Notes under the pieces: model-generated | The model's input: only the letters and a program-made list of their open reading frames with translations | The model's database searches: none | What the model was told of the DNA's origin: nothing | Origin: Deltaproteobacteria bacterium | GTDB taxonomy: Bacteria > Desulfobacterota > Desulfarculia > Adiutricales > JAGVGV01 | Assembly: GCA_015233515.1 (NCBI GenBank) | Contig: JADFXS010000111.1 | Location: 1-8,869 of the forward strand | DNA: 8,869 bases | Direction: 5' to 3' | Made by a program: the position numbers and the translations under genes | Part shown: positions 1 through 5,762 of the stretch, in pieces | Layout: every line of letters begins with the position of its first letter | How positions within the stretch are numbered: the first letter of the stretch is position 1

Positions 1-600
1 CAATTCGACATGATCCGGTCCCAACATCTTTTCGCGAATATCCAAGGCGCGGATATATAGGGGTTCAGCGGCGGGGAACCGCCCTTGGTTATCGTACAAC
101 AAGGCCAGATTGTTCAGACTTTGAGCTACATCAGGATGATCCGGCCCCAAGGCCTTTTCCCGGATAGCCAAGGCGCGCTGATAAAGGGGTTCGGCTCGAC
201 GGTAATCACCCTTGGAATCGTAAAGACCGGCCAGATTGTTCAATATCCCGGCGTTTTTGGGATGATCGGGGCCGAATTCCTTTTCCCGAATGGCCAGGGC
301 GCGCAAATAATAAGGTTCGGCCATGTCCGGTTTACCCAAGGTTTCGTACAGAGTCGCCAGACTGTTGAGGCTTTGAGCGACTTCCGAATGTTGAGGGCCA
401 AGTAATTTCTCCCTGATGGTCAGGGCGCGCTGATAAAAATTTTCCGCCTGGGAATATTGTCCCTGCCTGTAAAGCAAACCACCAAGTTGATTGGCGTCTC
501 GGGCCGCTTCCTTACTGTCGGGACCAAAATATTTTTCATCTATGATCAAGGCTTTTTGGTAAAACGGCAAGGCTTGGTCGTATTGTCCCGAAGCTTCATG
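1..600 (-). repeat. Tandem 126-bp coding repeat (TPR units)
   Basis: Near-identical blocks recur every 126 bp within the TPR gene. On the plus strand the landmark CCAAGGCGCG or its variants begins at 42, 168, 294, 420 and, more diverged, 546. The period equals 42 codons, the usual spacing of kinesin-light-chain-type TPRs. The units nearest the left edge resemble each other more closely than the N-terminal units do, which suggests newer duplications toward the 3' end of the gene. Such arrays can collapse in assembly, so the copy number should be treated with care. Confidence 0.85.
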
Positions 601-867
601 CAGTCGGGCCAGGAGGATCAAACCGTTGGCCGTGATGGGGTCATCCGGACCGAACTTGGATTCCCAAATAACCAAAGCTTCGCGAGCTAAGGGAACTCCG
701 GCCTGATATCGGCCTTCCAAAAAGAATTGAACCGCTTGCTGGGTTTTGGCTTGAGCCTCTTCAAGCGATTGGTCCTGGGCGCTGACCATGCCGGCGGCGA
801 GCAACAGACTGATGGCCGATATTATGATCAATTTCGCAATATTGCTGAAATAATGAAAACGATTCAT
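1..867 (-). CDS. Secreted TPR-repeat protein, kinesin-light-chain-like repeats (partial, 3' end outside window)
   Basis: The minus-strand frame is open from 867 to the left edge (289 codons, no stop), so the C-terminus is missing. The first 31 residues form a Sec signal peptide: Asn-Arg-Phe, then a hydrophobic run (LIIISAISLLLAAG), then a VSA-QD cleavage site, so the product is probably periplasmic or surface-exposed. The rest is a run of 42-residue tetratricopeptide repeats of the TPR_12 type, with recurring 'AEPLYQRALAIREK.LGPDHP..A.SLNNLA.LY' landmarks and six Gly-Pro landmarks visible. Such arrays bind peptides or proteins. In many bacteria secreted arrays of this style continue into a C-terminal CHAT peptidase-like domain, but nothing here proves that. 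Start choice: AGGAG (877-881) lies 9 nt before the ATG at 867 and only 3 nt before an in-frame ATG at 873, so 867 is preferred. Monocistronic as far as visible. The TPR call is very secure; the function is not. Confidence 0.9.
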   Translation of the reverse strand, partial: MNRFHYFSNIAKLIIISAISLLLAAGMVSAQDQSLEEAQAKTQQAVQFFLEGRYQAGVPLAREALVIWESKFGPDDPITANGLILLARLHEASGQYDQALPFYQKALIIDEKYFGPDSKEAARDANQLGGLLYRQGQYSQAENFYQRALTIREKLLGPQHSEVAQSLNSLATLYETLGKPDMAEPYYLRALAIREKEFGPDHPKNAGILNNLAGLYDSKGDYRRAEPLYQRALAIREKALGPDHPDVAQSLNNLALLYDNQGRFPAAEPLYIRALDIREKMLGPDHVEL

Positions 868-988
868 TTCCATCGTCTCCTAAAAAGCGATAATTCCCCT
901 GGTTGATTAACGCGTCAGCCGTGCTGAATGGTTTAACGGCGCCTAATAATATAACTTTTGTTAAATAAATAAGTTATGTACTAGATCT

Positions 989-1017
989 TGAATAGCAAAC
1001 TCGTCTCCGCCGGTCAA
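989..1017 (-). promoter_or_regulatory. Candidate sigma70-type promoter for the TPR gene
   Basis: On the minus strand TTGACC (1017-1012) is followed after exactly 17 bases by TATTCA (994-989). The -35 matches consensus at five of six positions and the -10 at only three. It would give a leader of about 115 nt containing the AT-rich dyad 951-977. The element overlaps the stop codon of the doubtful small ORF. Weak evidence; no better candidate was seen. Confidence 0.28.
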
Positions 1018-1175
1018 TCGTTATTCCGGTGCGCGGAACAGGCCTTGATGGCCCGGGATTTGAGATAATCATCCAACGGCCTTAATTCGTCAGTCTTGAG
1101 GAATGCCGGCGTATTACGCGGAGTTCCAATTTTAATCCGCAAAGAGCTTAGTAAAAAGGACGATTTTGCTTTCAT
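1014..1175 (-). CDS. Possible small ORF, 53 residues, unknown
   Basis: An ATG at 1175 opens a 53-codon frame ending in TGA at 1014-1016. The product is basic and lacks a signal peptide or membrane segment. Its middle contains the stretch TPAFLKTDELRPLDDYLKSR, which reads like a real protein, but no family is recognised. The frame is open a further 12 codons upstream of the ATG without another good start. The ribosome binding site is poor (CAGAGAC just before the ATG). It could be a genuine small protein, a decayed gene remnant or chance. Listed only because this stretch has no better explanation. Confidence 0.22.
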   Translation of the reverse strand: MKAKSSFLLSSLRIKIGTPRNTPAFLKTDELRPLDDYLKSRAIKACSAHRNND

Positions 1176-1215
1176 GTCTCTGACAAATAACTTTCCCCGG
1201 ACCAGTATCTTTTAA

Positions 1216-1221
1216 TATACT
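1216..1221 (+). promoter_or_regulatory. Possible -10 element for the histidine kinase
   Basis: TATACT matches the -10 consensus at five of six positions and lies 51 bases before the TTG start. The -35 region 17-18 bases upstream (TTCCCC or TTTCCC) is poor, so this is tentative. An activator-dependent promoter would fit a poor -35, but no operator was recognised. No sigma54 GG-N10-GC pair was found nearby. Confidence 0.25.
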
Positions 1222-1271
1222 GGGTTCGATCTGGCTACTGCTTCAAAATCCAAACCGGAGGATTTCGGAAT

Positions 1272-2957
1272 TTGACTCAATCCCGATCGCCGGCCCTGGA
1301 CTACCGTTCCTTGGGCCAAAAGATCGCTCTGGCGATAGCATCCGTGGCTTTTGTACCTTATGCCCTGATTTTTATAGTTTTTTATTATTCGTATAACCAG
1401 TCTATCCACGCCAAGGTTATCGATTCCCTGAAAAACGTAGCCGAAGCCCATAAACAGACCATCGACAACTTCCTGGACAGCCGCCTGGCTAATTTGACCA
1501 ATGCCGCTAACCTGTCCGGCCTTTCACAACTGACCGATCCCCAAGGCTTAAAAAATACTCTGGCTTCATTACAGGAAGTTTACGGCGTCTTTGTGGACCT
1601 GGAATTAGTGAACTCCGATGGCCGGTCACTGACTTACGCCGGCGCGGGACAACCGGAGAATCTTGATTATAATCAAACCGCCTGGTTTAAGGAAGCCATG
1701 ACCAAAGGTAGGTATTTAAGCGATGTGTTTGAAAAGGCTCCAGCTGGGACATCGTTTTTCTTTCTGGCTTTACGCCTTGGACGCGAAAAGGAATATGTCC
1801 TGAAAGCCGTTATCGAGGCCGCACCCTTGGACATGGTGGTGGCGTCGATCAACTTCGGGCAAACAGGTCAAGCCATTCTTGTCAACCGCCAAGGCATACA
1901 CCAGACTCACAGCCGGCAAGAACGACGATTCGGAACCATGGAATCCCCGGCGCCGGAACTCTTCTCCGGAGTAAAAGTCAGCCAGATCAAGGATATCAAT
2001 GGTCGGGAATTAGTCCAGGCTCAGGTCTGGGTTAACCACCAACGTTGGATGCTGATCTGCCGGCAGGATGCAAACGACGCTTATAGCGCACTCTATCAGG
2101 TCCGTTTGATAGCCTTGGCTGTGGGCGCCGCGGGCGGCCTGATGGTCATCGGAGCGACCTTGTTTTTCACTAGACGCCTGGTTAACCGGTGGGCTGAAGC
2201 CGACCGGCAAAAGGAACTGCTTCATGAACAGATTATTCAGGCTGATAAGCTCTCGTCCTTGGGCATGATGGTTACCGGCGTCGCCCATGACATCAACAAC
2301 CCATTGGCCATAATGCTCGAGGAAGCCGGTTGGCTGCAAGACCTGATGCTGGAAACTCCCTTATTGATCGGTGATGACGCCGCGCGGGCTGAATTCGAAA
2401 ACGGCTTGAACAAAATCAAGAGTCACGGCCGGCGGTGCAAGGAAATCACCCAGATGCTTTTAAATTTCGCGCGTAAAACAGATGCGACCAATCGCCGACC
2501 TACTCAAATCAATGATCTGGCTCGGGGAGTGGTCGGCTTGGTGGAAAGATTAGCCAGATCCGCCCGGGTTAATCTTGTATTGGACCTGGACCAGGAATTG
2601 CCCAAGCTTAATATCGCCCCGACGGAACTGGAGCAGGTGCTCATGAACCTGGTCAAAAACGCCGTTGACGCCATGGAACAGACCGGCGGGGAGATAATCA
2701 TCCGCACTGGTCGAGTCGAACCGGATGAAATAGAAATCATTGTCCAGGATAACGGTCCGGGCATTCCCGCGGTCGTGCGCGACCGAATCTTTGATCCGTT
2801 TTTTACCACGAAACCGGTAGGCAAGGGCACCGGACTGGGTCTGAGTATTTGCCACGACATCATAGAAAAGCTGGGTGGAAAAATTGAGTTGCGGAACAAC
2901 CAGGAATGCGGAGCAATCTTCGTCGTTCACTTACCCATGTCGCTGACCGCGGGTTAA
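1272..2957 (+). CDS. Membrane sensor histidine kinase with dCache sensor, no HAMP
   Basis: This 561-residue two-component sensor kinase autophosphorylates a histidine in response to an extracytoplasmic signal. TM1 is about 17-41. A periplasmic double-Cache domain spans about 45-275 ([14 protein letters not shown], then the [13 protein letters not shown] motif). TM2 is about 278-300. A charged linker of only some 22 residues leads straight to the HisKA domain, so there is no HAMP. The phospho-acceptor is H339 in the H-box [10 protein letters not shown]. The ATPase domain shows N-box N459/N463 ([10 protein letters not shown]), G1 DNGPGI (493-498), F-box FDPFFTTKP (507-515) and G2 [10 protein letters not shown] (517-526), so all catalytic boxes are intact. 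The start is TTG with GGAGG at 1257-1261, 10 nt upstream; the frame is open further up but has no ATG. The layout resembles DctB/NtrB-class kinases. No response regulator is adjacent, so its target and ligand are unknown. Confidence 0.95.
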   Translation: MTQSRSPALDYRSLGQKIALAIASVAFVPYALIFIVFYYSYNQSIHAKVIDSLKNVAEAHKQTIDNFLDSRLANLTNAANLSGLSQLTDPQGLKNTLASLQEVYGVFVDLELVNSDGRSLTYAGAGQPENLDYNQTAWFKEAMTKGRYLSDVFEKAPAGTSFFFLALRLGREKEYVLKAVIEAAPLDMVVASINFGQTGQAILVNRQGIHQTHSRQERRFGTMESPAPELFSGVKVSQIKDINGRELVQAQVWVNHQRWMLICRQDANDAYSALYQVRLIALAVGAAGGLMVIGATLFFTRRLVNRWAEADRQKELLHEQIIQADKLSSLGMMVTGVAHDINNPLAIMLEEAGWLQDLMLETPLLIGDDAARAEFENGLNKIKSHGRRCKEITQMLLNFARKTDATNRRPTQINDLARGVVGLVERLARSARVNLVLDLDQELPKLNIAPTELEQVLMNLVKNAVDAMEQTGGEIIIRTGRVEPDEIEIIVQDNGPGIPAVVRDRIFDPFFTTKPVGKGTGLGLSICHDIIEKLGGKIELRNNQECGAIFVVHLPMSLTAG

Positions 2958-2996
2958 TATTGACTGAATCCGGGAATAAAAGCCGCATCAGCCCTG

Positions 2997-3028
2997 GCCG
3001 GATACCGGATTAACCGCGGCGATCCGGC
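2997..3028. terminator. Possible weak bidirectional terminator hairpin
   Basis: Between the convergent kinase and dedA genes, GCCGGAT (2997-3003) is the exact reverse complement of ATCCGGC (3022-3028), with an 18-nt loop. Position and G+C content fit a terminator, but neither side has a T-run. It may be only a transcription pause site or chance in a CCGG-rich spacer. Confidence 0.25.
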
Positions 3029-3055
3029 GACGATTCCACCGGAAAACCAACTAGA

Positions 3056-3706
3056 CTACGAACTCAAAGCCGCTTGACGACGTGCTTTGATGTATTCGAT
3101 CACGGCGGGCATCACGGACAGGACGACGATGATTACGATGACCAGGGAAAAATGCCTCTTAACCACGGGTAGATTACCGAAATGGTAGCCGCCGAAGATA
3201 AAAATACTGGTCCAGGCTAAACCGCCGGCGATGTTATAAACAATGAATCGCCAGTAAGTCATGGCGCCGACGCCGGCGACAAAGGGGGCAAACGTCCGGA
3301 TTATGGGGATAAAACGGGCGATGATAATGGTTTTGCCACCATATTTTTCATAAAATTTATGGGTTTTTTCTAAATACTCTTTTTTAAACCAGCGGCTGTT
3401 TTCCTTGTTGAAGACTTTGGGACCGATCAGATGACCGATCCAGTAATTGACCGTGTCGCCGGTTATGGCCGCGACGCTGAGCAGGACAAACAACCAGGCG
3501 ACATTCAAAGCGCCTAGCGCGGCGATAGCCCCGGCGGTAAAAAGAAGAGAATCGCCCGGCAAGACCGGCGTGACCACTAGTCCGGTTTCCAGAAAGACAA
3601 TGAGAAATAGAAGCACATAAGTCAGTTGCCCATAGGCGCCGACGATTTCCGCCAAGTGACGGTCCAGGTGCAAGATAAAGTCAATAAAGTAATTGATCCA
3701 TTCCAT
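3056..3706 (-). CDS. dedA: DedA-family inner membrane protein
   Basis: This 216-residue polytopic membrane protein has the DedA/VTT fold (SNARE-associated PFAM domain) and closely follows E. coli DedA from end to end: N-terminus [15 protein letters not shown], then [53 protein letters not shown] and [15 protein letters not shown]. The Glu of FLET, the Asp of PGDS and the two Arg of ARFIPIIRT match the residues known to be essential in E. coli YqjA-type proteins. The family supports envelope homeostasis, with proton-dependent transport and undecaprenyl-phosphate or phospholipid translocation proposed for various members; the substrate of this subgroup is unsettled. Start: the ATG at 3706 has GGAG 11 nt upstream and aligns with the E. 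coli start. A TTG at 3775 would add 23 residues unlike the family and overlaps the likely promoter. Monocistronic; convergent with the kinase. Confidence 0.95.
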   Translation of the reverse strand: MEWINYFIDFILHLDRHLAEIVGAYGQLTYVLLFLIVFLETGLVVTPVLPGDSLLFTAGAIAALGALNVAWLFVLLSVAAITGDTVNYWIGHLIGPKVFNKENSRWFKKEYLEKTHKFYEKYGGKTIIIARFIPIIRTFAPFVAGVGAMTYWRFIVYNIAGGLAWTSIFIFGGYHFGNLPVVKRHFSLVIVIIVVLSVMPAVIEYIKARRQAALSS

Positions 3707-3746
3707 CGTTTTTATTGCTCCGAAGTCGACTAAATTAAAGGGGTAA

Positions 3747-3775
3747 CCTATATCATCATCCACGGGCAGCCACAA
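3747..3775 (-). promoter_or_regulatory. Candidate promoter for dedA
   Basis: On the minus strand TTGTGG (3775-3770) and TATAGG (3752-3747) are separated by 17 bases. This gives a leader of about 34 nt before the dedA ATG at 3706. The match is partial (three or four of six at each box), but spacing and position are good. Confidence 0.35.
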
Positions 3776-3805
3776 GGCGCTGAAGGTTGTAAAATTGCAT
3801 CTGCC

Positions 3806-3965
3806 CGAGGCAAGGCCCCCAAATACACCATCAAATCGCGAATAGGGCGCGTAAATCCTCGGCGAAACGCGAAGTTGGACCGATTTTGGCCCGCAGGCGT
3901 ATTCAGCATACGTCGAGGAGCCAAAATCGGGAAACGAGCGTTGCAGCCAGGAGTTACGTGCCTCG
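3806..3965. other. Candidate structured RNA or palindromic repeat element
   Basis: The block is closed by CGAGGCA (3806-3812) and TGCCTCG (3959-3965), exact complements. Inside, CCGATTTTGGC (3880-3890) pairs perfectly with GCCAAAATCGG (3920-3930), an 11-bp stem, with CGTAT/ATACG (3898-3902, 3908-3912) as an inner hairpin. TCCTCG (3856-3861) is complementary to CGAGGA (3914-3919), directly beside the right arm of the 11-bp stem. That pairing crosses the main stem, so it implies a pseudoknot or an alternative fold. No insertion-sequence ends or transposase are present. It could be a dispersed non-coding repeat, a small RNA gene or an untranslated regulatory element. It does not match any RNA family I can name. 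Confidence 0.4.
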
Positions 3966-3972
3966 ACGCCCG

Positions 3973-4005
3973 CAAGTGGTGAATTAGGAGCTCACAACCC
4001 ACTTG
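3973..4005. promoter_or_regulatory. 7-bp dyad overlapping the -35 box
   Basis: CAAGTGG (3973-3979) is the exact reverse complement of CCACTTG (3999-4005), with a 19-base spacer. The right arm covers the first three bases of the TTGACG -35 box, so a protein bound across both arms would compete with RNA polymerase. An alternative is a weak terminator for upstream transcription, but no T-run follows. Confidence 0.3.
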
Positions 4006-4031
4006 ACGTAAAGCTAAAGTAATGATATTAT
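4003..4031 (+). promoter_or_regulatory. Strong sigma70-type promoter for the fliD-like gene
   Basis: TTGACG (4003-4008) and TATTAT (4026-4031) are separated by exactly 17 bases, each box matching consensus at five of six positions. This is the best promoter in the window. Transcription should begin near 4038, giving a leader of roughly 145 nt before the ATG at 4185. This housekeeping-type promoter is unlike the sigma28 or sigma54 promoters usual for late flagellar genes. Confidence 0.7.
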
Positions 4032-4072
4032 ATATTCGTCTTACGGAAGAGACAATTTGCCTGGAGCCAACG

Positions 4073-4104
4073 GATGGGCGCCCATATGAGCGCCTATTTT
4101 ATTT
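4073..4104 (+). terminator. Attenuator-like hairpin followed by T-rich tract in the leader
   Basis: GATGGGCGC (4073-4081) can pair with GCGCCTATT (4090-4098) in RNA: nine pairs including two G-U, with an 8-nt loop. The right arm runs straight into TATTTTATTT (4095-4104). A GC-rich stem followed by U-rich RNA about 65 nt after the predicted transcription start is what an intrinsic terminator in a leader looks like. The U-run is interrupted by A residues, so termination may be partial. The same bases contain a 12-bp DNA palindrome, ATGGGCGCCCAT (4074-4085). Confidence 0.4.
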
Positions 4105-4131
4105 GCAGGCCGGGACTCAAGGAGGAAAAAC

Positions 4132-4152
4132 ATGACCGTGAATTCGACCTGA
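4132..4152 (+). CDS. Possible six-codon leader peptide (MTVNST)
   Basis: A near-perfect ribosome binding site, AAGGAGG (4119-4125), sits 6 nt before an ATG that reads six codons and stops at TGA (4150-4152), 32 nt before the main ATG. This signal is stronger than that of the main gene, so ribosomes probably load here. The peptide contains no run of a single amino acid that would suggest classical amino-acid attenuation. It may serve translational coupling or may be an abandoned start site. Confidence 0.35.
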   Translation: MTVNST

Positions 4153-4153
4153 T

Positions 4154-4170
4154 CCGAAGCTAGGCTTCGG
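4154..4170 (+). promoter_or_regulatory. 7-bp hairpin just upstream of the fliD-like ribosome binding site
   Basis: CCGAAGC (4154-4160) and GCTTCGG (4164-4170) form a perfect 7-bp stem with a TAG loop. It starts two bases after the leader-peptide stop and ends two bases before GAGGAG (4173-4178), the ribosome binding site of the main gene. The placement suggests it isolates the leader ORF from the main start, or tunes initiation or RNA stability. Confidence 0.45.
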
Positions 4171-4184
4171 TAGAGGAGCAGGAC

Positions 4185-5480
4185 ATGCTATCCACGTCTT
4201 TCTTCAACGGCGTCAGCCCCCTCCAATGGTACACCAGTTCCTTACTCAATCAATTTTTCGGCACTAATTTTTCTCCGACTGAAGGCATAACAGGCCCGAT
4301 CGCGGCTTCTTATTCCGGATATGCCGGCGCGAATCAGCCGTCCGTCTCCTACGCCGGCTCGAATCAAGGCCAGACCGATGCCCTGAGCGGACTTTATAAA
4401 CGTCAGTACGATCTAATCGGCAAAGCCGATCAGCTCTCCAACACCAATAGTGATTCTGTCCTGTACCGGCAATCGGCCGTCAGCGGGAACAGCGGAGTGG
4501 CGAAGATCAACTATTTCGACGGCAATAACTATTACGGTGATGTCCCTGATTCTACATTTAATTTCAATGTCACTCAGATTGCGACCGGCAAGGCTGTCCA
4601 AAGCAATCTGTTATCACCTACCGCCGCGGCGTTTACCTCCGGAGGAACCAAGGCTTTCACCTTGACCGTGGGCCAGGCCCCCAACCAGACAAACTACAAT
4701 ATTCAATTCAACGTCACCCTCGGAGAAAACAACAACGTCGTCTTGAATCGGATGGCTCAAGCCATCAACGACGCCAAGAGCAGCGTAACCGCCAGCGTGA
4801 CCAACGGCAGCGCCGGCATTCGCCTGCGCCTGGAAGGTCAGACCGGAACAGTCAATGACTTCTCGTTGACCGACGGCAGCGGGACTCCCGTGGCCGCCAT
4901 TGGTCTATCCAACACGGTTCAAAGCGCCCAGAATGCGATATTCACCATGAATAACGCCGATTACAACCAACCTAACAACGGCGTGGTTCTGCAGAACGGC
5001 CGCCTGCTGGCCAGCGTTACCGGACCCGGCGCGACCACGATTTCCGTGGGCCCGGACACGAGCAGCATGCTTGATTCGATAAATAAATTGGTTGATTCCA
5101 GCAATGAATTTTCGTCCTACCTGGCGGCTAATCAATATTTAAATGAAAATCTCAACCAGGAATGGTCCGGGATCTTATCCAACGCCGCCTCCAAATTGGC
5201 CGACTATGGCCTCATCCTGGGACCGAACAATCAGTTGAGCCTGAACAGCCGCACTATGACTCAAGCCTTGAACAACAACCTGGCCGGTGTCCGGGAAGCT
5301 CTTGGAGGTTATCAGGGTCTCGTCTCGGATATCAATTCCTTTGCCGGCCGGATCACCTCATCTCCCGGGGCCAGTCTATTGGCCTTTCAGCCCGACTACG
5401 GTTACGGGCACCTGTATTTGCGTTCCGGGACCTCGGCCCCGACATTTCGCGTGGGTTCGTCCCAATACTGGGTCGTATGA
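4185..5480 (+). CDS. FliD-like flagellar hook-associated protein 2 (divergent, reduced)
   Basis: This 431-residue protein is rich in Asn, Gln, Ser, Thr and Gly, with no cysteine and no Sec signal peptide. It shows the order of FliD, the filament cap that folds flagellin at the filament tip: a region like the end of FliD_N (about 64-145: SNTNSDSVLYRQSAVSGNSG, then FNFNVTQIATGKAVQSN); a flagellin hook IN-type segment (about 175-230); the FliD_C signature near 250-300 (AIFTMNNADYNQPNNGVV, then TTISVGPDTSSMLDSINKLV); and an alpha-helical part (about 296-390). It lacks the conserved FliD N-terminal motif and the C-terminal coiled coil of the D0/D1 domains, ending instead in an aromatic- and glycine-rich tail (395-431). 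Ribosome binding site GAGGAG (4173-4178), 6 nt upstream. No flagellar gene lies nearby. If exported, the flagellar type III route would fit the missing signal peptide. It could instead be a filament-associated adhesin. The FliD relationship is fairly sure; the function is not. Confidence 0.7.
   Translation: MLSTSFFNGVSPLQWYTSSLLNQFFGTNFSPTEGITGPIAASYSGYAGANQPSVSYAGSNQGQTDALSGLYKRQYDLIGKADQLSNTNSDSVLYRQSAVSGNSGVAKINYFDGNNYYGDVPDSTFNFNVTQIATGKAVQSNLLSPTAAAFTSGGTKAFTLTVGQAPNQTNYNIQFNVTLGENNNVVLNRMAQAINDAKSSVTASVTNGSAGIRLRLEGQTGTVNDFSLTDGSGTPVAAIGLSNTVQSAQNAIFTMNNADYNQPNNGVVLQNGRLLASVTGPGATTISVGPDTSSMLDSINKLVDSSNEFSSYLAANQYLNENLNQEWSGILSNAASKLADYGLILGPNNQLSLNSRTMTQALNNNLAGVREALGGYQGLVSDINSFAGRITSSPGASLLAFQPDYGYGHLYLRSGTSAPTFRVGSSQYWVV
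4320..4367 (+). repeat. Short 30-bp-period direct repeat in the fliD-like gene
   Basis: TATGCCGGCGCGAATCAG (4320-4337) and TACGCCGGCTCGAATCAA (4350-4367) agree at 15 of 18 bases and are in frame, encoding YAGANQ and YAGSNQ ten residues apart. It looks like a small internal duplication in the low-complexity N-terminal part. Confidence 0.5.
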
Positions 5481-5762
5481 ATCTTAGTTTTTCTTCGCAG
5501 TGAGCACCGACGTAACCGACTCTCCTATAGATAATTTTCTATCTCCATCCGGTTCTCAAACCTCTCGCTGGAGTGCCCGCCCCACTCCTTGCCCGCGATC
5601 GTCTATTTGATTTGCCGGGTTATATTTTGTTGTTTCCTGATTCTCATGCCGCCGATGCACATCATCTGAATTCATTTTAATTGTTATGCCGCATATTATT
5701 GCTACATCGACCGGCTTCGGTTAAGATGTTTCCAATATTTTCTCAGATGAGGAGAATGGACC
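5481..5762. other. Intergenic spacer between the fliD-like gene and the secreted-protein/tmk unit
   Basis: This 282-bp spacer has no convincing ORF, no clear terminator for the fliD-like gene and no well-formed promoter. A TATTAT at about 5695 lacks a good -35. The only firm signal is GAGGAG at 5749-5754, the ribosome binding site of the next gene. Confidence 0.5.

Larger units (their letters stand above)
868..1271. other. Intergenic region between the divergent TPR and histidine kinase genes
   Basis: This 404-bp stretch separates two divergently transcribed genes. It contains an AT-rich 7-bp inverted repeat (ATAACTT 951-957, AAGTTAT 971-977), a weak promoter candidate for the TPR gene (989-1017), a doubtful 53-codon ORF on the minus strand (1014-1175), a -10-like TATACT (1216-1221) ahead of the kinase, and the kinase ribosome binding site at 1257-1261. 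No tRNA-like, riboswitch-like or mobile-element structure was recognised. Confidence 0.6.
3707..4184. other. Structured intergenic region between dedA and the fliD-like gene
   Basis: This 478-bp spacer separates divergent genes. From the dedA side it holds the dedA promoter candidate (3747-3775), a 160-nt block of nested and crossing dyads (3806-3965), a 7-bp hairpin overlapping a -35 box (3973-4005), a strong promoter (4003-4031) and a leader of about 145 nt with further hairpins and a six-codon ORF. An 84-codon minus-strand frame crosses much of it but looks spurious. Confidence 0.7.

Noticed and set aside
951..977. AT-rich inverted repeat ATAACTT/AAGTTAT as an operator
   Set aside because: Only 7 bp in very AT-rich DNA, where chance dyads are common. 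It lies downstream of the only promoter candidate and has no known regulator signature.
2504..2930. Long antisense frames (131 and 126 codons) inside the kinase gene
   Set aside because: They are shadows of the well-supported histidine kinase coding frame, with no independent start signals or domains.
3056..3775. Longer dedA start at the TTG at 3775
   Set aside because: The extra 23 residues do not match DedA proteins, and the region contains the likely promoter. The ATG at 3706 has a ribosome binding site and aligns with the E. coli start.
3748..4002. 84-codon minus-strand frame across the dedA/fliD-like spacer
   Set aside because: Its composition (many Arg, Cys and Pro; no domain, signal or membrane pattern) looks like read-through of non-coding DNA. 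It overlaps the dedA promoter candidate and the paired element at 3806-3965, and lacks a convincing start signal.
3973..4005. CAAGTGG/CCACTTG hairpin as an intrinsic terminator
   Set aside because: A 19-nt loop, a short stem and no following T-run make termination unlikely; it is kept only as a possible regulatory dyad.
4040..4077. Two ACGG-loop hairpins resembling a mini-ykkC (guanidine-II) riboswitch
   Set aside because: The first stem is only four AU-rich pairs and the second has a five-base loop rather than an ACGR tetraloop. The downstream gene is not a guanidine exporter or carboxylase. The motif match is superficial.
4059..4130. c-di-GMP (GEMM) riboswitch in the leader of a flagellar-type gene
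   Set aside because: Biologically attractive, but the conserved GEMM core (GACGCAAAGCC-like and the tetraloop receptor) is absent.
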